Source: Janthinobacterium sp. GW458P | GTDB taxonomy: Bacteria > Pseudomonadota > Gammaproteobacteria > Burkholderiales > Burkholderiaceae_D | Reading direction: 5' to 3' | Assembly (NCBI RefSeq): GCF_002127585.1 | Contig: NZ_NEGZ01000015.1 | Coordinates: 1-64,000, forward strand | Length of the DNA: 64,000 nucleotides | Shown: in pieces, positions 1 through 9,334 of the stretch | Layout: every line of letters starts with the position of its first letter | Position numbering within the stretch: position 1 is the stretch's first letter | The notes under the pieces: generated by a model | The model's database searches: none | Told to the model about the DNA's origin: nothing | Seen by the model: the letters and a program-made list of their open reading frames with translations, nothing else | Program-made: the position numbers and the translations under genes

Positions 1-823
1 CGATGCTGTCCGTGCCGCTGCGCACTTCGCCCACGATGTTGAGCAGGCTCGCGTTCATGTCCTTCAGGGCCAGCAGAAGTTGCCCGGTTTCATCCTTGGC
101 GCTGGCGTCGATCTGCGCCGTCAGGTCGCCGTCGGCCACCTTGCGGGCGATCTCCACGGCCGTGCGCAGGGGGCGCACGATGCCCATGGTCAAGACCCAG
201 GCGCAGACGACGCCAAAAGCCAGCGCCAGCGCGGCCAGCACCAGCATCAGGTTGCGGCTGGTATTGGCGACGGCGTCGATCTCGCGCGCGGTGGCGTCGA
301 TGCTGGCGCGCTGGTGTTCCAGCAAGTCCAGCACCATCTTCTGGTATTTGGCGGCGGCCGGCACGAAAGTCTTTTCAAACACCTCGTTGGCGGCATCGAC
401 CTGCGCTTCCCCCTTCAGCTTGTAGACCTGGTCGCGCGAACCGATGTACAGCTTGCGCTGTTCCAGCAGGCCGGCGAACATGGCTTTTTCCTCGGGCGTA
501 TCGATCAGCGCCTCGATCTTCTTTTGCAGCTCGGCCGAGCTGGCCGACGACACTTTCGATTCTTCAGCGAAGTAGCCGCTGAGCGAGGTATCGCTGCTGC
601 GGGCGATGGCGATGGTGCGGCGCACGGCGCTGTCGATGCGGCCGTACCAGTCGGAAATATAACGTTCCTTGGCCAAGGGCTGCTCCATCATGGTGCGCGT
701 GGCCGTGGCCACGTCGTGCAGGCGCCAGACACTGATGCCCGTGATAACCATGGAAAACAACAAGATCACGGCAAAACCGAGTCCAAGGCGGACCCCGATG
801 CTGACGTTTCGTAATAAATTCAT
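1..823 (-). CDS. Methyl-accepting chemotaxis protein, N-terminal part (cut by window edge)
   Basis: A chemoreceptor that would sense ligands and signal through CheW/CheA. The ATG at 823-821 follows an AGGATA ribosome site. The visible 274 residues start MNLLRNVSIGVRLG, followed by a first membrane helix (about residues 10-30). A helical periplasmic sensor region of about 160 residues of four-helix-bundle MCP type comes next. A second membrane helix rich in Leu/Ala/Val lies at about 190-210, and then a HAMP segment beginning near IVRPLRTAVEIARKVADGDL. The methylation and signalling domains lie beyond base 1. cheW lies just upstream on the same strand, supporting the call. The ligand is not predictable. 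Confidence 0.9.
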   Translation of the reverse strand, partial: MNLLRNVSIGVRLGLGFAVILLFSMVITGISVWRLHDVATATRTMMEQPLAKERYISDWYGRIDSAVRRTIAIARSSDTSLSGYFAEESKVSSASSAELQKKIEALIDTPEEKAMFAGLLEQRKLYIGSRDQVYKLKGEAQVDAANEVFEKTFVPAAAKYQKMVLDLLEHQRASIDATAREIDAVANTSRNLMLVLAALALAFGVVCAWVLTMGIVRPLRTAVEIARKVADGDLTAQIDASAKDETGQLLLALKDMNASLLNIVGEVRSGTDSI

Positions 824-930
824 GTGACTATCCTAAAAAGCCCCGATGCCAGCTTGATAACAGGCTGGCGATCTCGCTCATGGGCGCGTGCTGGCTGGCC
901 GCTGTAGCGAATTGGCGTGACAAGTGAAAC

Positions 931-960
931 TGGCGCACGGTTCGCGTGAACCGTGCGCCA
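931..960 (-). terminator. Perfect 13-bp hairpin between cheW and the MCP gene
   Basis: TGGCGCACGGTTC and its exact reverse complement are separated by a 4-base loop (GCGT). On the minus strand the stem is followed by GTTTCACTTGTC, a weak U-rich tail. It may end or attenuate cheW transcription before the MCP gene, or be a processing site. The stem is certain; its role is inferred. Confidence 0.4.
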
Positions 961-1021
961 GGAAATGCGCTAGCGTGCGCCTTGCTGAAAAAGCAAGCAA
1001 TGCTTGGGGTCAATTGTTTCC

Positions 1022-1110
1022 AAAAAAAACCTATCTGCACCAGGGCGGCATGAAAGGTTCAGGGCAAGGCGCGTTGCCGAAGACAGTACGGCAATGCAAC
1101 ACCGCCCTGG
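1022..1110 (-). terminator. Nested inverted repeats followed by a T8 run downstream of cheW
   Basis: CCAGGGCGG (1040-1048) pairs with CCGCCCTGG (1102-1110). Inside, GCGTTGCCG pairs with CGGCAATGC with one wobble. Reading the minus strand away from cheW, the structure is followed after about ten bases by eight T residues (1029-1022). This resembles an extended intrinsic terminator for cheW, but the distance from stem to T-run is longer than usual. With the 931-960 hairpin it accounts for the 302-bp gap 824-1125, in which no gene is seen. Confidence 0.35.
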
Positions 1111-1125
1111 ACTTTTCCTGGCGGC

Positions 1126-1617
1126 CTAGGCTGCCAGTTTTTCGATCAGGCCCATGTCGGCGCTGGACATCAGCTGGTCGATATCGACCAGGATCAGCAT
1201 GCGCTCGTCGATGGTGCCCAGGCCGATCACGTATTCCGTATCGATCGAGCGGCCCATGTCCGGCGCCGGCTTGATCTGTTCGGGCATCAAGGTGGTGACG
1301 TCGGAGACGCGGTCGACGACCATGCCGACGACGCGGTTGCCGATATTGAGGATGATGACGACGGTGAACTGGTCATAGCTGGGCGTGCCCAGGTTGAACT
1401 TGATGCGCATGTCAACGATCGGCACGATGATGCCGCGCAAGTTGACCACGCCCTTGACGAACTCGGGGGCGTTGGCGATGCGCGTCGGCGTTTCATAGCT
1501 GCGGATTTCGCTGACCTTCTGGATATCAATGCCGTACTCTTCCTGGCCCAGGGTAAAAGCCAGGTATTCGGCGGCCTTGGCGACGGCCGTGCCAGTTTCG
1601 CTGGAAATGGTGCTCAT
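1126..1617 (-). CDS. cheW: Chemotaxis coupling protein CheW
   Basis: Adaptor that bridges chemoreceptors and the CheA kinase in the polar arrays. It has 163 residues, the normal CheW size. A single CheW domain begins at about residue 16 (YLAFTLGQEEYGIDIQKV). It contains the conserved NLRGIIVPIVDMR segment around residues 60-72 and the VDRVSDVTTL stretch. The ATG is preceded by AAGGAAG. It lies upstream of the MCP gene on the same strand, but about 300 bp with two hairpins separate them, so they may be transcribed separately. No cheA, cheY or cheR is in the window. Confidence 0.95.
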   Translation of the reverse strand: MSTISSETGTAVAKAAEYLAFTLGQEEYGIDIQKVSEIRSYETPTRIANAPEFVKGVVNLRGIIVPIVDMRIKFNLGTPSYDQFTVVIILNIGNRVVGMVVDRVSDVTTLMPEQIKPAPDMGRSIDTEYVIGLGTIDERMLILVDIDQLMSSADMGLIEKLAA

Positions 1618-1970
1618 GATCTTCCTTTATCTAATTGAATCGCCCGGGGGCGCAGGCCACGGCACGCCGTACGCATGCCACTGACGTGAGAAGAGCCATC
1701 CAAACGAATGGCTCCTGCTAGTGTGTTTTTGCAAATACTTTCTTGTAATTAGCTTACGCTTCTAATTTCCGTGCGGCAATGTTACCCCATGTAAATTTTA
1801 CGTGCACTAAAAAAGAGCATTCGAGGCCAGCCGGCGTTACCAGGAAGGAAATTACGTGGCAAAAACGTCACGTCCGCGCGGCATCCGCGGGACCGCCGCC
1901 ACAGGCGTCCGCGCCACCGGGGCCGGCGTTTTATGCGACACTGCGCGCTTTGCCTTTTAGAAGTCTGAAC
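1618..1970. other. Divergent intergenic region between cheW and the HD hydrolase gene
   Basis: This 353-bp stretch must hold the promoters of both divergent genes. A short hairpin, GAGCCAT (1693-1699) with ATGGCTC (1708-1714), is followed by a T-rich stretch on the plus strand. An open frame runs through its right half in phase with the HD gene. It has no ribosome site at its upstream starts and no family resemblance, so I treat it as non-coding. No clear sigma-28 promoter was found for cheW. Confidence 0.5.
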
Positions 1971-2621
1971 ATGGATTCCTTGCTTTCCCAATGGCAACCA
2001 CGCCTGCTGGCGCTGGCCAGGGCCGGCCTGGGCGACGACAGCGCCCACGACATCAACCATTTGCAGCGCGTCTGGCGCAACGCCGCCGTCCTGCTGCGGG
2101 AGCATGCACAGGCCGATGCGCTCGTCGTGCTGGCCGCCTGCTATCTGCACGACCTGGTCAACTTGCCGAAAAACCATCCCGAACGCCACCTGGCATCGCG
2201 CCAGGCGGCCGTGCTGGCCTGCCGCCAGCTGGCCGAGCTGGATTTCCCCGCCGATAAACTCGAAGCCGTCGCCCACGCCATCGAGACGCACAGCTTTTCC
2301 GCCAACCTGGCGCCGGCCACCATCGAAGCGCGGATCGTGCAGGATGCCGACCGCATCGACGCGCTGGGCGCCGTGGGACTGGCGCGCCTGTTCTACACGG
2401 CGGCGCGCATGGACAGCGCGCTGGCGCATGGCACGGACCCGCTGGCCCGGCATCGCCCGCTCGACGACAAGGCCTACGCGCTCGACCATATCGTCACCAA
2501 GCTCGACAAGCTGCCCGGCAAGATGCAGACGGCGGCGGGCCGCGCCCTGGCCGAACAGCGGCTGGCCGTGCTGACGGATTTTCGCGCCGCCTTTGCCGAC
2601 GAATGGGGAATTGCTCTCTAG
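1971..2621 (+). CDS. HD-domain phosphohydrolase, YedJ-like
   Basis: Putative metal-dependent phosphohydrolase of 216 residues, close to the size of E. coli YedJ. The metal-ligand pattern is visible: H30 in the DINHLQRV motif, H60-D61 in CYLHD, and D125 in IVQDADRID. A partly conserved helical C-terminal part follows. I chose the ATG at 1971 because homologues begin near MDSLLSQW; an upstream extension in frame has no similarity and contains no good ribosome site. The natural substrate is unknown for this family. It is a stand-alone gene with divergent cheW upstream and a 156-bp gap before the MFS gene. Confidence 0.8.
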   Translation: MDSLLSQWQPRLLALARAGLGDDSAHDINHLQRVWRNAAVLLREHAQADALVVLAACYLHDLVNLPKNHPERHLASRQAAVLACRQLAELDFPADKLEAVAHAIETHSFSANLAPATIEARIVQDADRIDALGAVGLARLFYTAARMDSALAHGTDPLARHRPLDDKAYALDHIVTKLDKLPGKMQTAAGRALAEQRLAVLTDFRAAFADEWGIAL

Positions 2622-2777
2622 CATGGGTGGCGATAGCCAGCGCCGCACATGCTGTCTATAATATAAGACTCAACTATCGCGCCGCGCGTCAGCAGCATCC
2701 TGCCACGCAGCGGCGCAACGCCAACAACAGAACCCTGCCGGCCGCATGGCTGCGCGGGGTGCGCGCCGAAAGCATGC

Positions 2778-4067
2778 ATGTCCGATAAAACCAGCCCCGA
2801 CAGCCATTCCACATCCCCGCCCGCCGCGCCTGAGCGCGCCGGCAATCTCAACTTCATCCTCGTCTGCGTCTTCATCGACATGCTGGGCATCGGCCTGGTG
2901 GTGCCCGTGCTGCCCATCCTGATCGGCGACTTTGTCAGCGGCAAGGATGCGCAGGCATTCTGGTACGGCATCATGGCAGCCGTCTTCGGCTTGCTGCAAT
3001 TCATCTTCATGCCCATGCTGGGCGCCATCAGCGACCGCGTGGGACGCCGCCCGGTGCTGCTGTACTCGATGGCCGGCATGGGCATCAATTTCCTCGCCAC
3101 GGGATGGGCGCCCAACCTGGCCTGCCTGTTCATCGGCCGCATCATCGGCGGCGTCTCGTCGGCCAGCATGTCCGTGGCCTCGGCCTACGCCTCCGACATT
3201 TCCACGCCGGACAACCGCGCCAAGAGCTTCGGCAAGATCGGCGCCGCCTTCGGCCTGGGCTTCATCTGCGGCCCCATGCTGGGCGGCCTGCTGGGCGAGA
3301 TCAATCTGCACCTGCCGTTCTACGTGGCGGCAGGCCTGTCGGCGGCCAATTTCATCTACGGCTATTTTATGGTGCCCGAATCGCTGCTGCGGGGACCCGG
3401 TCCCCGCCCGCCATTTACTTTCGCCCGCATCAACCCGTTCGCGGCCCTGCTGAAACTGGCGCGCCGCGTGGAAATCCGCGGCCTGGTGGTGGCCTTCGGC
3501 CTGATGACGTTTGCGCAAATGATGCTCAACACCACCTGGGTGCTGTACACGCACTTCCGCTTCGACTGGACGCCGCGCCAGAACGGCATCGCCCTGTTCT
3601 GCGTGGGCCTGTGCGCGGCCGTCGTGCAGGCGGGCCTGCTGGGCATACTCATCAAGCGATTTGGCGAAGTGCGCTTGTCCTTGCTGGGCATGGCCTCGGG
3701 CGCCCTCACCTATCTGCTGTACGGCCTGGCCACGCAGGGCTGGATGATGTATGCCCTGATTCTGTGCAACCTGCTGGCCTTTGCCGCCGGCCCCGCCCTG
3801 CAAGGCATCATCTCGAAGGCGTCCGGCGCCGGCGAACAGGGTGAACTGATGGGTTCCCTGCAATCGATCAGCAGCCTGGGCATCATCATCATGCCTTTGC
3901 TGGGCAGCATGATCCTGGGCGAAGTGAGCCACTTGCCGGCGCAGGACTGGCGCATCGGCAGCACCTTCTATCTGTGCGCCATCATGCAGACTCTGGGCAT
4001 CGTCGTGGCCTGGCGCTACTTCCAGGCGCAGCGCCTGGCCAGACTTGCGGTTTCCACCACAAAGTAG
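2778..4067 (+). CDS. MFS efflux transporter, TetA-like (DHA1 family)
   Basis: Inner-membrane drug/proton antiporter-like protein of 429 residues with twelve predicted membrane segments. The first is at about residues 25-47. The MFS signature loop between helices 2 and 3 is clear as GAISDRVGRRPVLL (about 80-93). FGLGFICGPMLGG in helix 5 matches the antiporter motif C. The overall pattern is that of tetracycline-type (TCR/Tet) exporters, but chromosomal relatives often do not confer tetracycline resistance, so substrate and phenotype are open. The ATG at 2778 follows GAAAG. The N-terminal 22 residues are Ser/Pro-rich and cytoplasmic. Confidence 0.85.
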   Translation: MSDKTSPDSHSTSPPAAPERAGNLNFILVCVFIDMLGIGLVVPVLPILIGDFVSGKDAQAFWYGIMAAVFGLLQFIFMPMLGAISDRVGRRPVLLYSMAGMGINFLATGWAPNLACLFIGRIIGGVSSASMSVASAYASDISTPDNRAKSFGKIGAAFGLGFICGPMLGGLLGEINLHLPFYVAAGLSAANFIYGYFMVPESLLRGPGPRPPFTFARINPFAALLKLARRVEIRGLVVAFGLMTFAQMMLNTTWVLYTHFRFDWTPRQNGIALFCVGLCAAVVQAGLLGILIKRFGEVRLSLLGMASGALTYLLYGLATQGWMMYALILCNLLAFAAGPALQGIISKASGAGEQGELMGSLQSISSLGIIIMPLLGSMILGEVSHLPAQDWRIGSTFYLCAIMQTLGIVVAWRYFQAQRLARLAVSTTK

Positions 4068-4166
4068 TCGGCAGGATAATATTGCATTCGAGAAATAAAT
4101 AGGCGAGAATGGGAAATCAGCCGCGCGTCACCGACGTCCGGCATTCGATGGCAAGCAAGGATGGGT

Positions 4167-4988
4167 ATGACTGACTTTTATTCCAGCGCCTGGCGCCGAA
4201 CCGTGGCCCTGCTGGCGCTGACGCTGCCGTCGCTGGCGGGCGCACAATGCTCGCGCGACATCCAGGTGCCCGTCTCGGCCATCGGCGCCAGCGTGGTCGT
4301 CAATGGCGCCACGGTCAGCGGCATCTACCCCGACTTGCTGCGCAGCATGGGTGCCAAGCTCGGCTGCAACTTCATTTTCACGCCCGTGCCCCGCGCGCGC
4401 CTGGAAGCCATGTTCGAGGCGGGCAAGGCCGATATGCTGATCCCCGCCAACAGCACGCCGCGGCGCGACCAGCATGGCCTGTTCATTCCGCTGGTAGGCA
4501 ACCGTCCCCTGCTGATCTCGCTGCAGGGCGCGCGCGCGCCCGTCAACACCATGCAGGATCTGATCGAGCGGCGCGAATTGCGCGTGGCGCTCGTGCGCGG
4601 CTACGACTATGGCACGCCGTACCAGGCGCTGGCCAAGGAGCTGAGCAGCCAGGGCCGCCTGTTCTACGAGGTCGACGCCCTTTCCGTGGCGCGCCTGATG
4701 CAAAGCGGCTTCATCGACGCCACCATCATGAGCCCCACCATCCTGTCGGGCGTGGCGCAGAACGATGCGCGCGTGTACGGCCTGGCCGACCGGCTGCGCC
4801 TGGAAGCCTTGCCGGAATTGCCATGGGGCATGAGCGGCGTCTACCTGTCGCGCAAGTCGCTGACGGCGGAAGACCAGGCGGCCCTGCGCGAACTGCTGGA
4901 AAAAGCGGCCCGCTCAGGCGCCCTGATGGATGGCTTCCAGCGCCATCACCGGCAGGAACTGCTGTCGCTGAGCATACGTCCCCGCTAA
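4167..4988 (+). CDS. Periplasmic solute-binding protein of the amino-acid-binding type (SBP_bac_3 like)
   Basis: A secreted ligand-binding protein of 273 residues. It has a signal peptide with cleavage likely after LAGA (about residue 26), followed by a two-lobed periplasmic binding fold: VNGATVSGIYPDLLRSM near the start and FEAGKADMLIPAN mid-lobe. ATG 4167 is preferred over ATG 4161 because AAGGA then has proper spacing. No ABC permease or ATPase gene is next to it, so it may be an orphan binding protein or an environmental sensor. The next gene (DMT exporter) starts 8 bp downstream, suggesting a two-gene operon. Confidence 0.75.
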   Translation: MTDFYSSAWRRTVALLALTLPSLAGAQCSRDIQVPVSAIGASVVVNGATVSGIYPDLLRSMGAKLGCNFIFTPVPRARLEAMFEAGKADMLIPANSTPRRDQHGLFIPLVGNRPLLISLQGARAPVNTMQDLIERRELRVALVRGYDYGTPYQALAKELSSQGRLFYEVDALSVARLMQSGFIDATIMSPTILSGVAQNDARVYGLADRLRLEALPELPWGMSGVYLSRKSLTAEDQAALRELLEKAARSGALMDGFQRHHRQELLSLSIRPR

Positions 4989-4995
4989 GGCCGGC

Positions 4996-5853
4996 ATGTC
5001 CGGTCTCGTCGTCGCCGTCGTCCTGTTTGCCGCCCTGCTGCACGCCAGCTGGAACGTCATCGTCAAGTCGGGCAAGGATACCTTCCTCACGACGGTGCTC
5101 GTCTCCGTGGGCGCGGCGCTGATCTCGCTGGCAATCTTGCCTTTCGTCAATACTCCCGCTCCTGCCAGCTGGCCCTGGCTGGCCGCCTCGGCCGTGGCTC
5201 AGCTCGCCTATTATTCGCTGCTGGCGGCCGCCTACAAGGCCGGCGACATGAGCCATGCCTACCCGCTGATGCGCGGCAGCGCGCCCCTGCTGGTGGCGCT
5301 GGCCAGCTGGCCGCTGATCGGCGAGCGGCTCGCGCCCTTGCAGATGGGCGCGATCGCCTGCATCAGCGCGGGCATCCTTGGCCTGTATGTTGCCGCGCGC
5401 GCGCCCGCCACCCCTGGCATCGCGAAAAACACGGGGCGCGCCACCGCCTTTGCGCTGGGCAACGCCGGCGTCATCGCCAGCTATACCCTGATCGACGGCA
5501 TCGGCGTGCGCCTGTCGGGCGCGCCGGCCGCCTACACGATGTGGATTTTTGTGCTGAACGGCGCCGGACTGCTGCTGTGGACAATGCTGCGCCGCCGCGC
5601 CGGCCTGCTGGCGTATGCGCACACGCAATGGCGCCTGGCCGCCTTGGGCGGCTTCGGCACCCTGGCCTCGTACGGCCTGGCCCTGTGGGCCATGACGCAG
5701 GCGCCCGTGGCCGCCATCGCGGCCCTGCGCGAAACATCGATTCTGTTCGCCATCGCCATTGCGGCCCTGTTCCTGCGCGAAAAAATCAGCCCCCGCCGCT
5801 ATGTGGCCATCGCCCTGATCGCGGCGGGCGCCATTCTCATGCGCATGGGCTAG
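4996..5853 (+). CDS. EamA/DMT-superfamily transporter
   Basis: Inner-membrane exporter of 285 residues. It has ten predicted membrane helices arranged as two EamA halves, the second starting at about residue 150. Conserved features are HASWNVIVKSGKD after helix 1, the PLMRGSAPLL stretch, and LREKISPRRYVAIALI near the C-terminus. DMT proteins of this type export amino acids or other metabolites, but the substrate cannot be read from sequence. It begins 8 bp after the solute-binding protein gene. Its stop codon overlaps that of the convergent CocE-type esterase gene by four bases. Confidence 0.85.
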   Translation: MSGLVVAVVLFAALLHASWNVIVKSGKDTFLTTVLVSVGAALISLAILPFVNTPAPASWPWLAASAVAQLAYYSLLAAAYKAGDMSHAYPLMRGSAPLLVALASWPLIGERLAPLQMGAIACISAGILGLYVAARAPATPGIAKNTGRATAFALGNAGVIASYTLIDGIGVRLSGAPAAYTMWIFVLNGAGLLLWTMLRRRAGLLAYAHTQWRLAALGGFGTLASYGLALWAMTQAPVAAIAALRETSILFAIAIAALFLREKISPRRYVAIALIAAGAILMRMG

Positions 5854-7820
5854 CGGGCGTCCAGCGGCGCGATCGGCAATTCGATGGCGCTGGCCGCCCC
5901 TGCCGCGTGGTACACGCGCTGCGTCGCCTTTCTATAATGGCCCGGGTCGGCCAGGAAGATGTTCGGCACGTAGTTTTGCGGGTTGCGGTCGTACAGGGGG
6001 AACCAGCTCGACTGCACTTGCACGGCAATGCGGTGGCCGGGCAGGAAGACGTGATTCGCGTTCGGCAAGGCGAAGCGGTAGCGCTCCACTTTGCCCGCCG
6101 GTATCGGCGTCGGGTGCTCGAAGCTGTCGCGGTAGCGCCCGCGGAAGATATCCATCGCCACGCCCAGCTGGTAGCCGCCCATGGCCGGCTGCGACGGCAC
6201 TTCGTCCGGATACACGTCGATCAGTTTCACCACCCAGTCCGCATCCGTGCCGCTGGTGGCGGCGAACAGGTTGACCATCGGTGCGCCGGCAATGCGCACA
6301 GCTTCCTTCAACGGCGCGGACATGTAGCTGAGCACGTCCGTGCGGTCCGCATAGCCGCGCTGGTCGCTGACCAGCCATGGCTTCCACACGTCGGCGTCAA
6401 TGAGGCGCACGGGACGGGGCACGAACGGCACGGGCTTGGCCGGATCGGCCACGTATTCGTCGAAAGCGCCTTCCGCCGCATCCGCAGGGCCCGATGGCGC
6501 CGCAAAGCCCAGCTGGTTGCCCTCCTGCAGGTAGATCGGCGTCAGTTTCGTGTCGCAGGTCTCGCAGGCCAGCGGCCACTGCTGCAGGCGCTGCCACTGG
6601 TTGGTGCCGCTCTGGTAGGACACGACGGGCGCCGTGTTCGCTTCCGGCGCGCCATCCTTCAGGTATTGATTGAGGAATGGCTGCATGACTTTTTCGCGGA
6701 ACTGGCGCGCCGTGTCGCCGTCAAACTTCAGGGCGCCCAGGCTGGAACCGTCATAGTTGACGCCGCTGTGACGCCATGGCCCCACGGCCAGGTAATTGAG
6801 GTTGTTGCGCTTGTCGCGCCCTTCCATCGCCGTATAGGTGGCGTAGGCGCCATAGATGTCTTCCTGGTCCCATTGCCCCACCACGTGCATGGTGGGCACG
6901 ATCAGCGGGCGCTTCGCCAGGATTTTATCGAGCGCCTGTTCCTGCCAGTAACTGTCGTAGGCCGGGTGCTCGAACAGCTTTTTCGTGTACGTCAGCTTGT
7001 CGATGCCGAATTTCTTCGCATAGGCGCCTGCCGAGCCGATGCGCAGATACGCGTCGTACTCGTCGTAGACGCCCAGCACGGGAGACTCGCCGCTGCCGCG
7101 CGCGCTCGTCTGCCACGCCAGGTAGGACAAGCTGGGCATGCGGAAGGCGCCGTTGTGGAACCAGTCATCGCCGCGCCAGCCATCGACCATGGCGCTCATG
7201 GGGATGGCCACCTTCAGCGCCGGATGCGGGTCGACCAGGGCCATCAGCACCGTGTGGCCTTCGTACGACGAACCGAGCATGCCCACCTTGCCATTGCTTT
7301 CTGGAATATTTTTCGACAGCCAGTCGATGGTGTCCCACGCATCGGTCACATTATCGACCTTGGTATGGTTCAGCGGACCGCGCACGGGGCGCGTCATCAC
7401 GTAGTCGCCTTCGGAACCATGCTTGCCGCGCACGTCCTGGAAGACACGGATGTAGCCGTTTTCCACCAGGGTATCGTCGCCCTGCGGCAAGGTGGCCAGC
7501 ATGCTGGCGCTGGTGGCGCGCTGGGCGCGGCGGGCCGCGTTGTACGGCGTGCGCGTGAGCATGATCGGCGCTCCTTTCGCGCCCTTCGGCACGACGATCA
7601 CCGTGTACAGCTTGACGCCGTCGCGCATGGGGATCATCACCACGCGCTTGACGTAATCGTTCAGGTCCGGCATCACCAGCTTGGCGCCGATATCGGGCGT
7701 CATCGGCGGCGTTTGCGGCTTTTGCGACGTTTTCAGGGTTTGCGCCAGCAAGGGGGCGCTGAACAAGGTACTGACAAGCAGGGCCAGGCCGGTGAGCCGG
7801 ACGGGGGACGACACGCGCAT
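5850..7820 (-). CDS. CocE/NonD-family secreted hydrolase (X-Pro dipeptidyl-peptidase fold)
   Basis: A 656-residue alpha/beta hydrolase with a signal peptide (cleavage likely after LLAQ, about residue 27), hence periplasmic or secreted. The nucleophile motif GSSYEG places Ser at residue 185, and the PMRDGVKLYTVIVVPKG opening of the X-Pro/CocE fold is clear. The C-terminal third is the jelly-roll domain (ADWVVKLIDVYPDE). The family covers acyl esterases, glutaryl-7-ACA acylases and peptidases; the substrate is unknown here. ATG 7820 is preceded by GGAGAAC and is chosen over a start 72 bp upstream that would mask the signal peptide. Confidence 0.88.
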   Translation of the reverse strand: MRVSSPVRLTGLALLVSTLFSAPLLAQTLKTSQKPQTPPMTPDIGAKLVMPDLNDYVKRVVMIPMRDGVKLYTVIVVPKGAKGAPIMLTRTPYNAARRAQRATSASMLATLPQGDDTLVENGYIRVFQDVRGKHGSEGDYVMTRPVRGPLNHTKVDNVTDAWDTIDWLSKNIPESNGKVGMLGSSYEGHTVLMALVDPHPALKVAIPMSAMVDGWRGDDWFHNGAFRMPSLSYLAWQTSARGSGESPVLGVYDEYDAYLRIGSAGAYAKKFGIDKLTYTKKLFEHPAYDSYWQEQALDKILAKRPLIVPTMHVVGQWDQEDIYGAYATYTAMEGRDKRNNLNYLAVGPWRHSGVNYDGSSLGALKFDGDTARQFREKVMQPFLNQYLKDGAPEANTAPVVSYQSGTNQWQRLQQWPLACETCDTKLTPIYLQEGNQLGFAAPSGPADAAEGAFDEYVADPAKPVPFVPRPVRLIDADVWKPWLVSDQRGYADRTDVLSYMSAPLKEAVRIAGAPMVNLFAATSGTDADWVVKLIDVYPDEVPSQPAMGGYQLGVAMDIFRGRYRDSFEHPTPIPAGKVERYRFALPNANHVFLPGHRIAVQVQSSWFPLYDRNPQNYVPNIFLADPGHYRKATQRVYHAAGAASAIELPIAPLDAR

Positions 7821-8136
7821 ACTGTTCTCCAATGATACATGCCACGCAAAAGTGGCCGAACGGCAATAGTACCCGGAAAGCAAGTTTTGCATAAGGCAAG
7901 CCTCTGACGCGGCGCAGCAGATAAATCCGGCCGCAACTTGACAGAACGCGCCTGAACTGCAACCATAACGCCATGAAATTTATCCCGTCACAACACGCCT
8001 GCTTGAATTGGTGGTCCCGCTCACTTTCGCGCGGCCACTCTATAGTGATGTGAATTTGATCCACGCCGCCTCGATCGGTGGCGTAACAGGCTCAGCCTGG
8101 ATCATCCCCGATGCAGGCGGCTCAAAAGGAAACTTG
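7821..8136. other. Divergent promoter region of the CocE-type gene and trpS
   Basis: This 316-bp non-coding stretch separates two divergent genes. TATAGT at 8041-8046 is a plausible -10 for trpS, though no good -35 lies at the right distance. AAAAGGA at about 8126-8132 is the trpS ribosome site. I saw no T-box, tRNA gene or convincing leader-peptide attenuator for trpS. Confidence 0.4.
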
Positions 8137-9213
8137 ATGAGCTTGCCTAACACCCCCGATACCCCCGACACCGACAACGCCCCGGCAGCACCGCTGTCCG
8201 CCGCCGCCATCGCTTCGCAATCCGTGATCCTGACGGGTGACCGCCCGACCGGCCCCCTGCACCTGGGCCACTATGTGGGCAGCCTGCGCGACCGCGTCCG
8301 CTACCAGAACAGCTACAAGCAATTCATCATGCTGGCCGACGCGCAGGCGCTGACGGACAATATGGACGACATCGACAAGGTGCACCGCAACGTCGTCGAG
8401 GTGGCGCTCGACTACCTGGCCGTCGGCATCGACCCAACGAAAACCACGGTGTTCATCCAGTCGCAGATTCCGGAACTGGCCGAGCTGACCTTTTACTACC
8501 TGAACATCGTCACCGTGGCGCGCCTCGAGCGCAATCCCACCGTCAAGGAAGAAATCCGCCTGCGCGGCTTCGAGCGCGACATTCCGGCCGGCTTTTTGAC
8601 CTACCCCGCAAGCCAGGCGGCCGACATCACCGCCTTCAAGGCGGGCGTGGTGCCCGTGGGCGAAGACCAGATCCCGATGATCGAGCAGACGAATGAAATC
8701 GTGCGCCGCTTCAACCGCATGTACAACCGCGAAGTATTGATGGAATGCAAGGCGCTGGTGCCCGATATCGGCCGCCTGCCCGGCATCGACGGCAAGGCGA
8801 AGATGAGCAAGTCGCTGGGCAACACCATCAACCTGGGCGCTACCCCGGCCGAAATCACGGCCGCCGTGAAAAAAGTCTATACGGACCCGCTGCACCTGCG
8901 CGTGGAAGACCCGGGCCACCTGGAAGGCAATATCGCGTTTACCTACCTGGACGCGTTCGATCCGGAAAAAGCGGCGCTGGCCGAAATGAAAGCCCATTAC
9001 GTGCGCGGCGGCCTGGGCGACAGCATCGTCAAGAAGCGCCTGGACGTGGTCTTGCAGGAAATGCTGGCGCCGATCCGCGCCCGCCGCGAAGAGTTCGCCA
9101 AGGACAAGGGGCAAGTCATCCAGATGCTCAAGGAAGGCACCTTCAAGGCGCGCGAAGTGGCGGCCCGCACGGCCGACGAAGTCAAGTCCGCACTGGGCCT
9201 GAATTACTTCTAA
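8137..9213 (+). CDS. trpS: Tryptophan--tRNA ligase
   Basis: Class I aminoacyl-tRNA synthetase charging tRNA-Trp in the cytoplasm. It has 358 residues, usual for bacterial TrpRS. The signature HIGH motif is HLGH at residues 42-45 within [16 protein letters not shown], and the KMSKS loop starts at residue 222 ([10 protein letters not shown]). The start ATG at 8137 follows AAAAGGA and gives an N-terminal extension of about 30 Pro/Asp/Ala-rich residues before the catalytic fold. An upstream in-frame extension is not supported. It is a single gene with its own upstream region. Confidence 0.96.
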   Translation: MSLPNTPDTPDTDNAPAAPLSAAAIASQSVILTGDRPTGPLHLGHYVGSLRDRVRYQNSYKQFIMLADAQALTDNMDDIDKVHRNVVEVALDYLAVGIDPTKTTVFIQSQIPELAELTFYYLNIVTVARLERNPTVKEEIRLRGFERDIPAGFLTYPASQAADITAFKAGVVPVGEDQIPMIEQTNEIVRRFNRMYNREVLMECKALVPDIGRLPGIDGKAKMSKSLGNTINLGATPAEITAAVKKVYTDPLHLRVEDPGHLEGNIAFTYLDAFDPEKAALAEMKAHYVRGGLGDSIVKKRLDVVLQEMLAPIRARREEFAKDKGQVIQMLKEGTFKAREVAARTADEVKSALGLNYF

Positions 9214-9334
9214 TCACCATTTACAAATAGCAAACTGATGCGCCTTGGCGGAGTCGGGTAAAATCCCGTCTTCGCCAGGGCGCAATGCATTTGGCACCGT
9301 GGCATCAGCAATCAGTAGAGAAGACAAACGCGCA

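Noticed and set aside
828-1040. Small open frame between cheW and the MCP gene
   Set aside because: No ribosome site or family pattern; it runs through the hairpin at 931-960, which explains this sequence better.
4167-5853. Solute-binding protein plus DMT exporter as an ABC uptake system
   Set aside because: No permease or ATPase gene is present nearby; DMT transporters do not use binding proteins, so only co-transcription is claimed.
5541-7835. A 764-codon open frame antisense to the CocE-type gene
   Set aside because: It has no domain resemblance, is rich in Arg/His/Ala as expected for a GC3 shadow, and lies entirely opposite a gene with clear catalytic motifs. Similar long frames opposite ETF-QO (35578-37401), flhA (50174-51961) and fliF (57119-59068) were rejected for the same reason.
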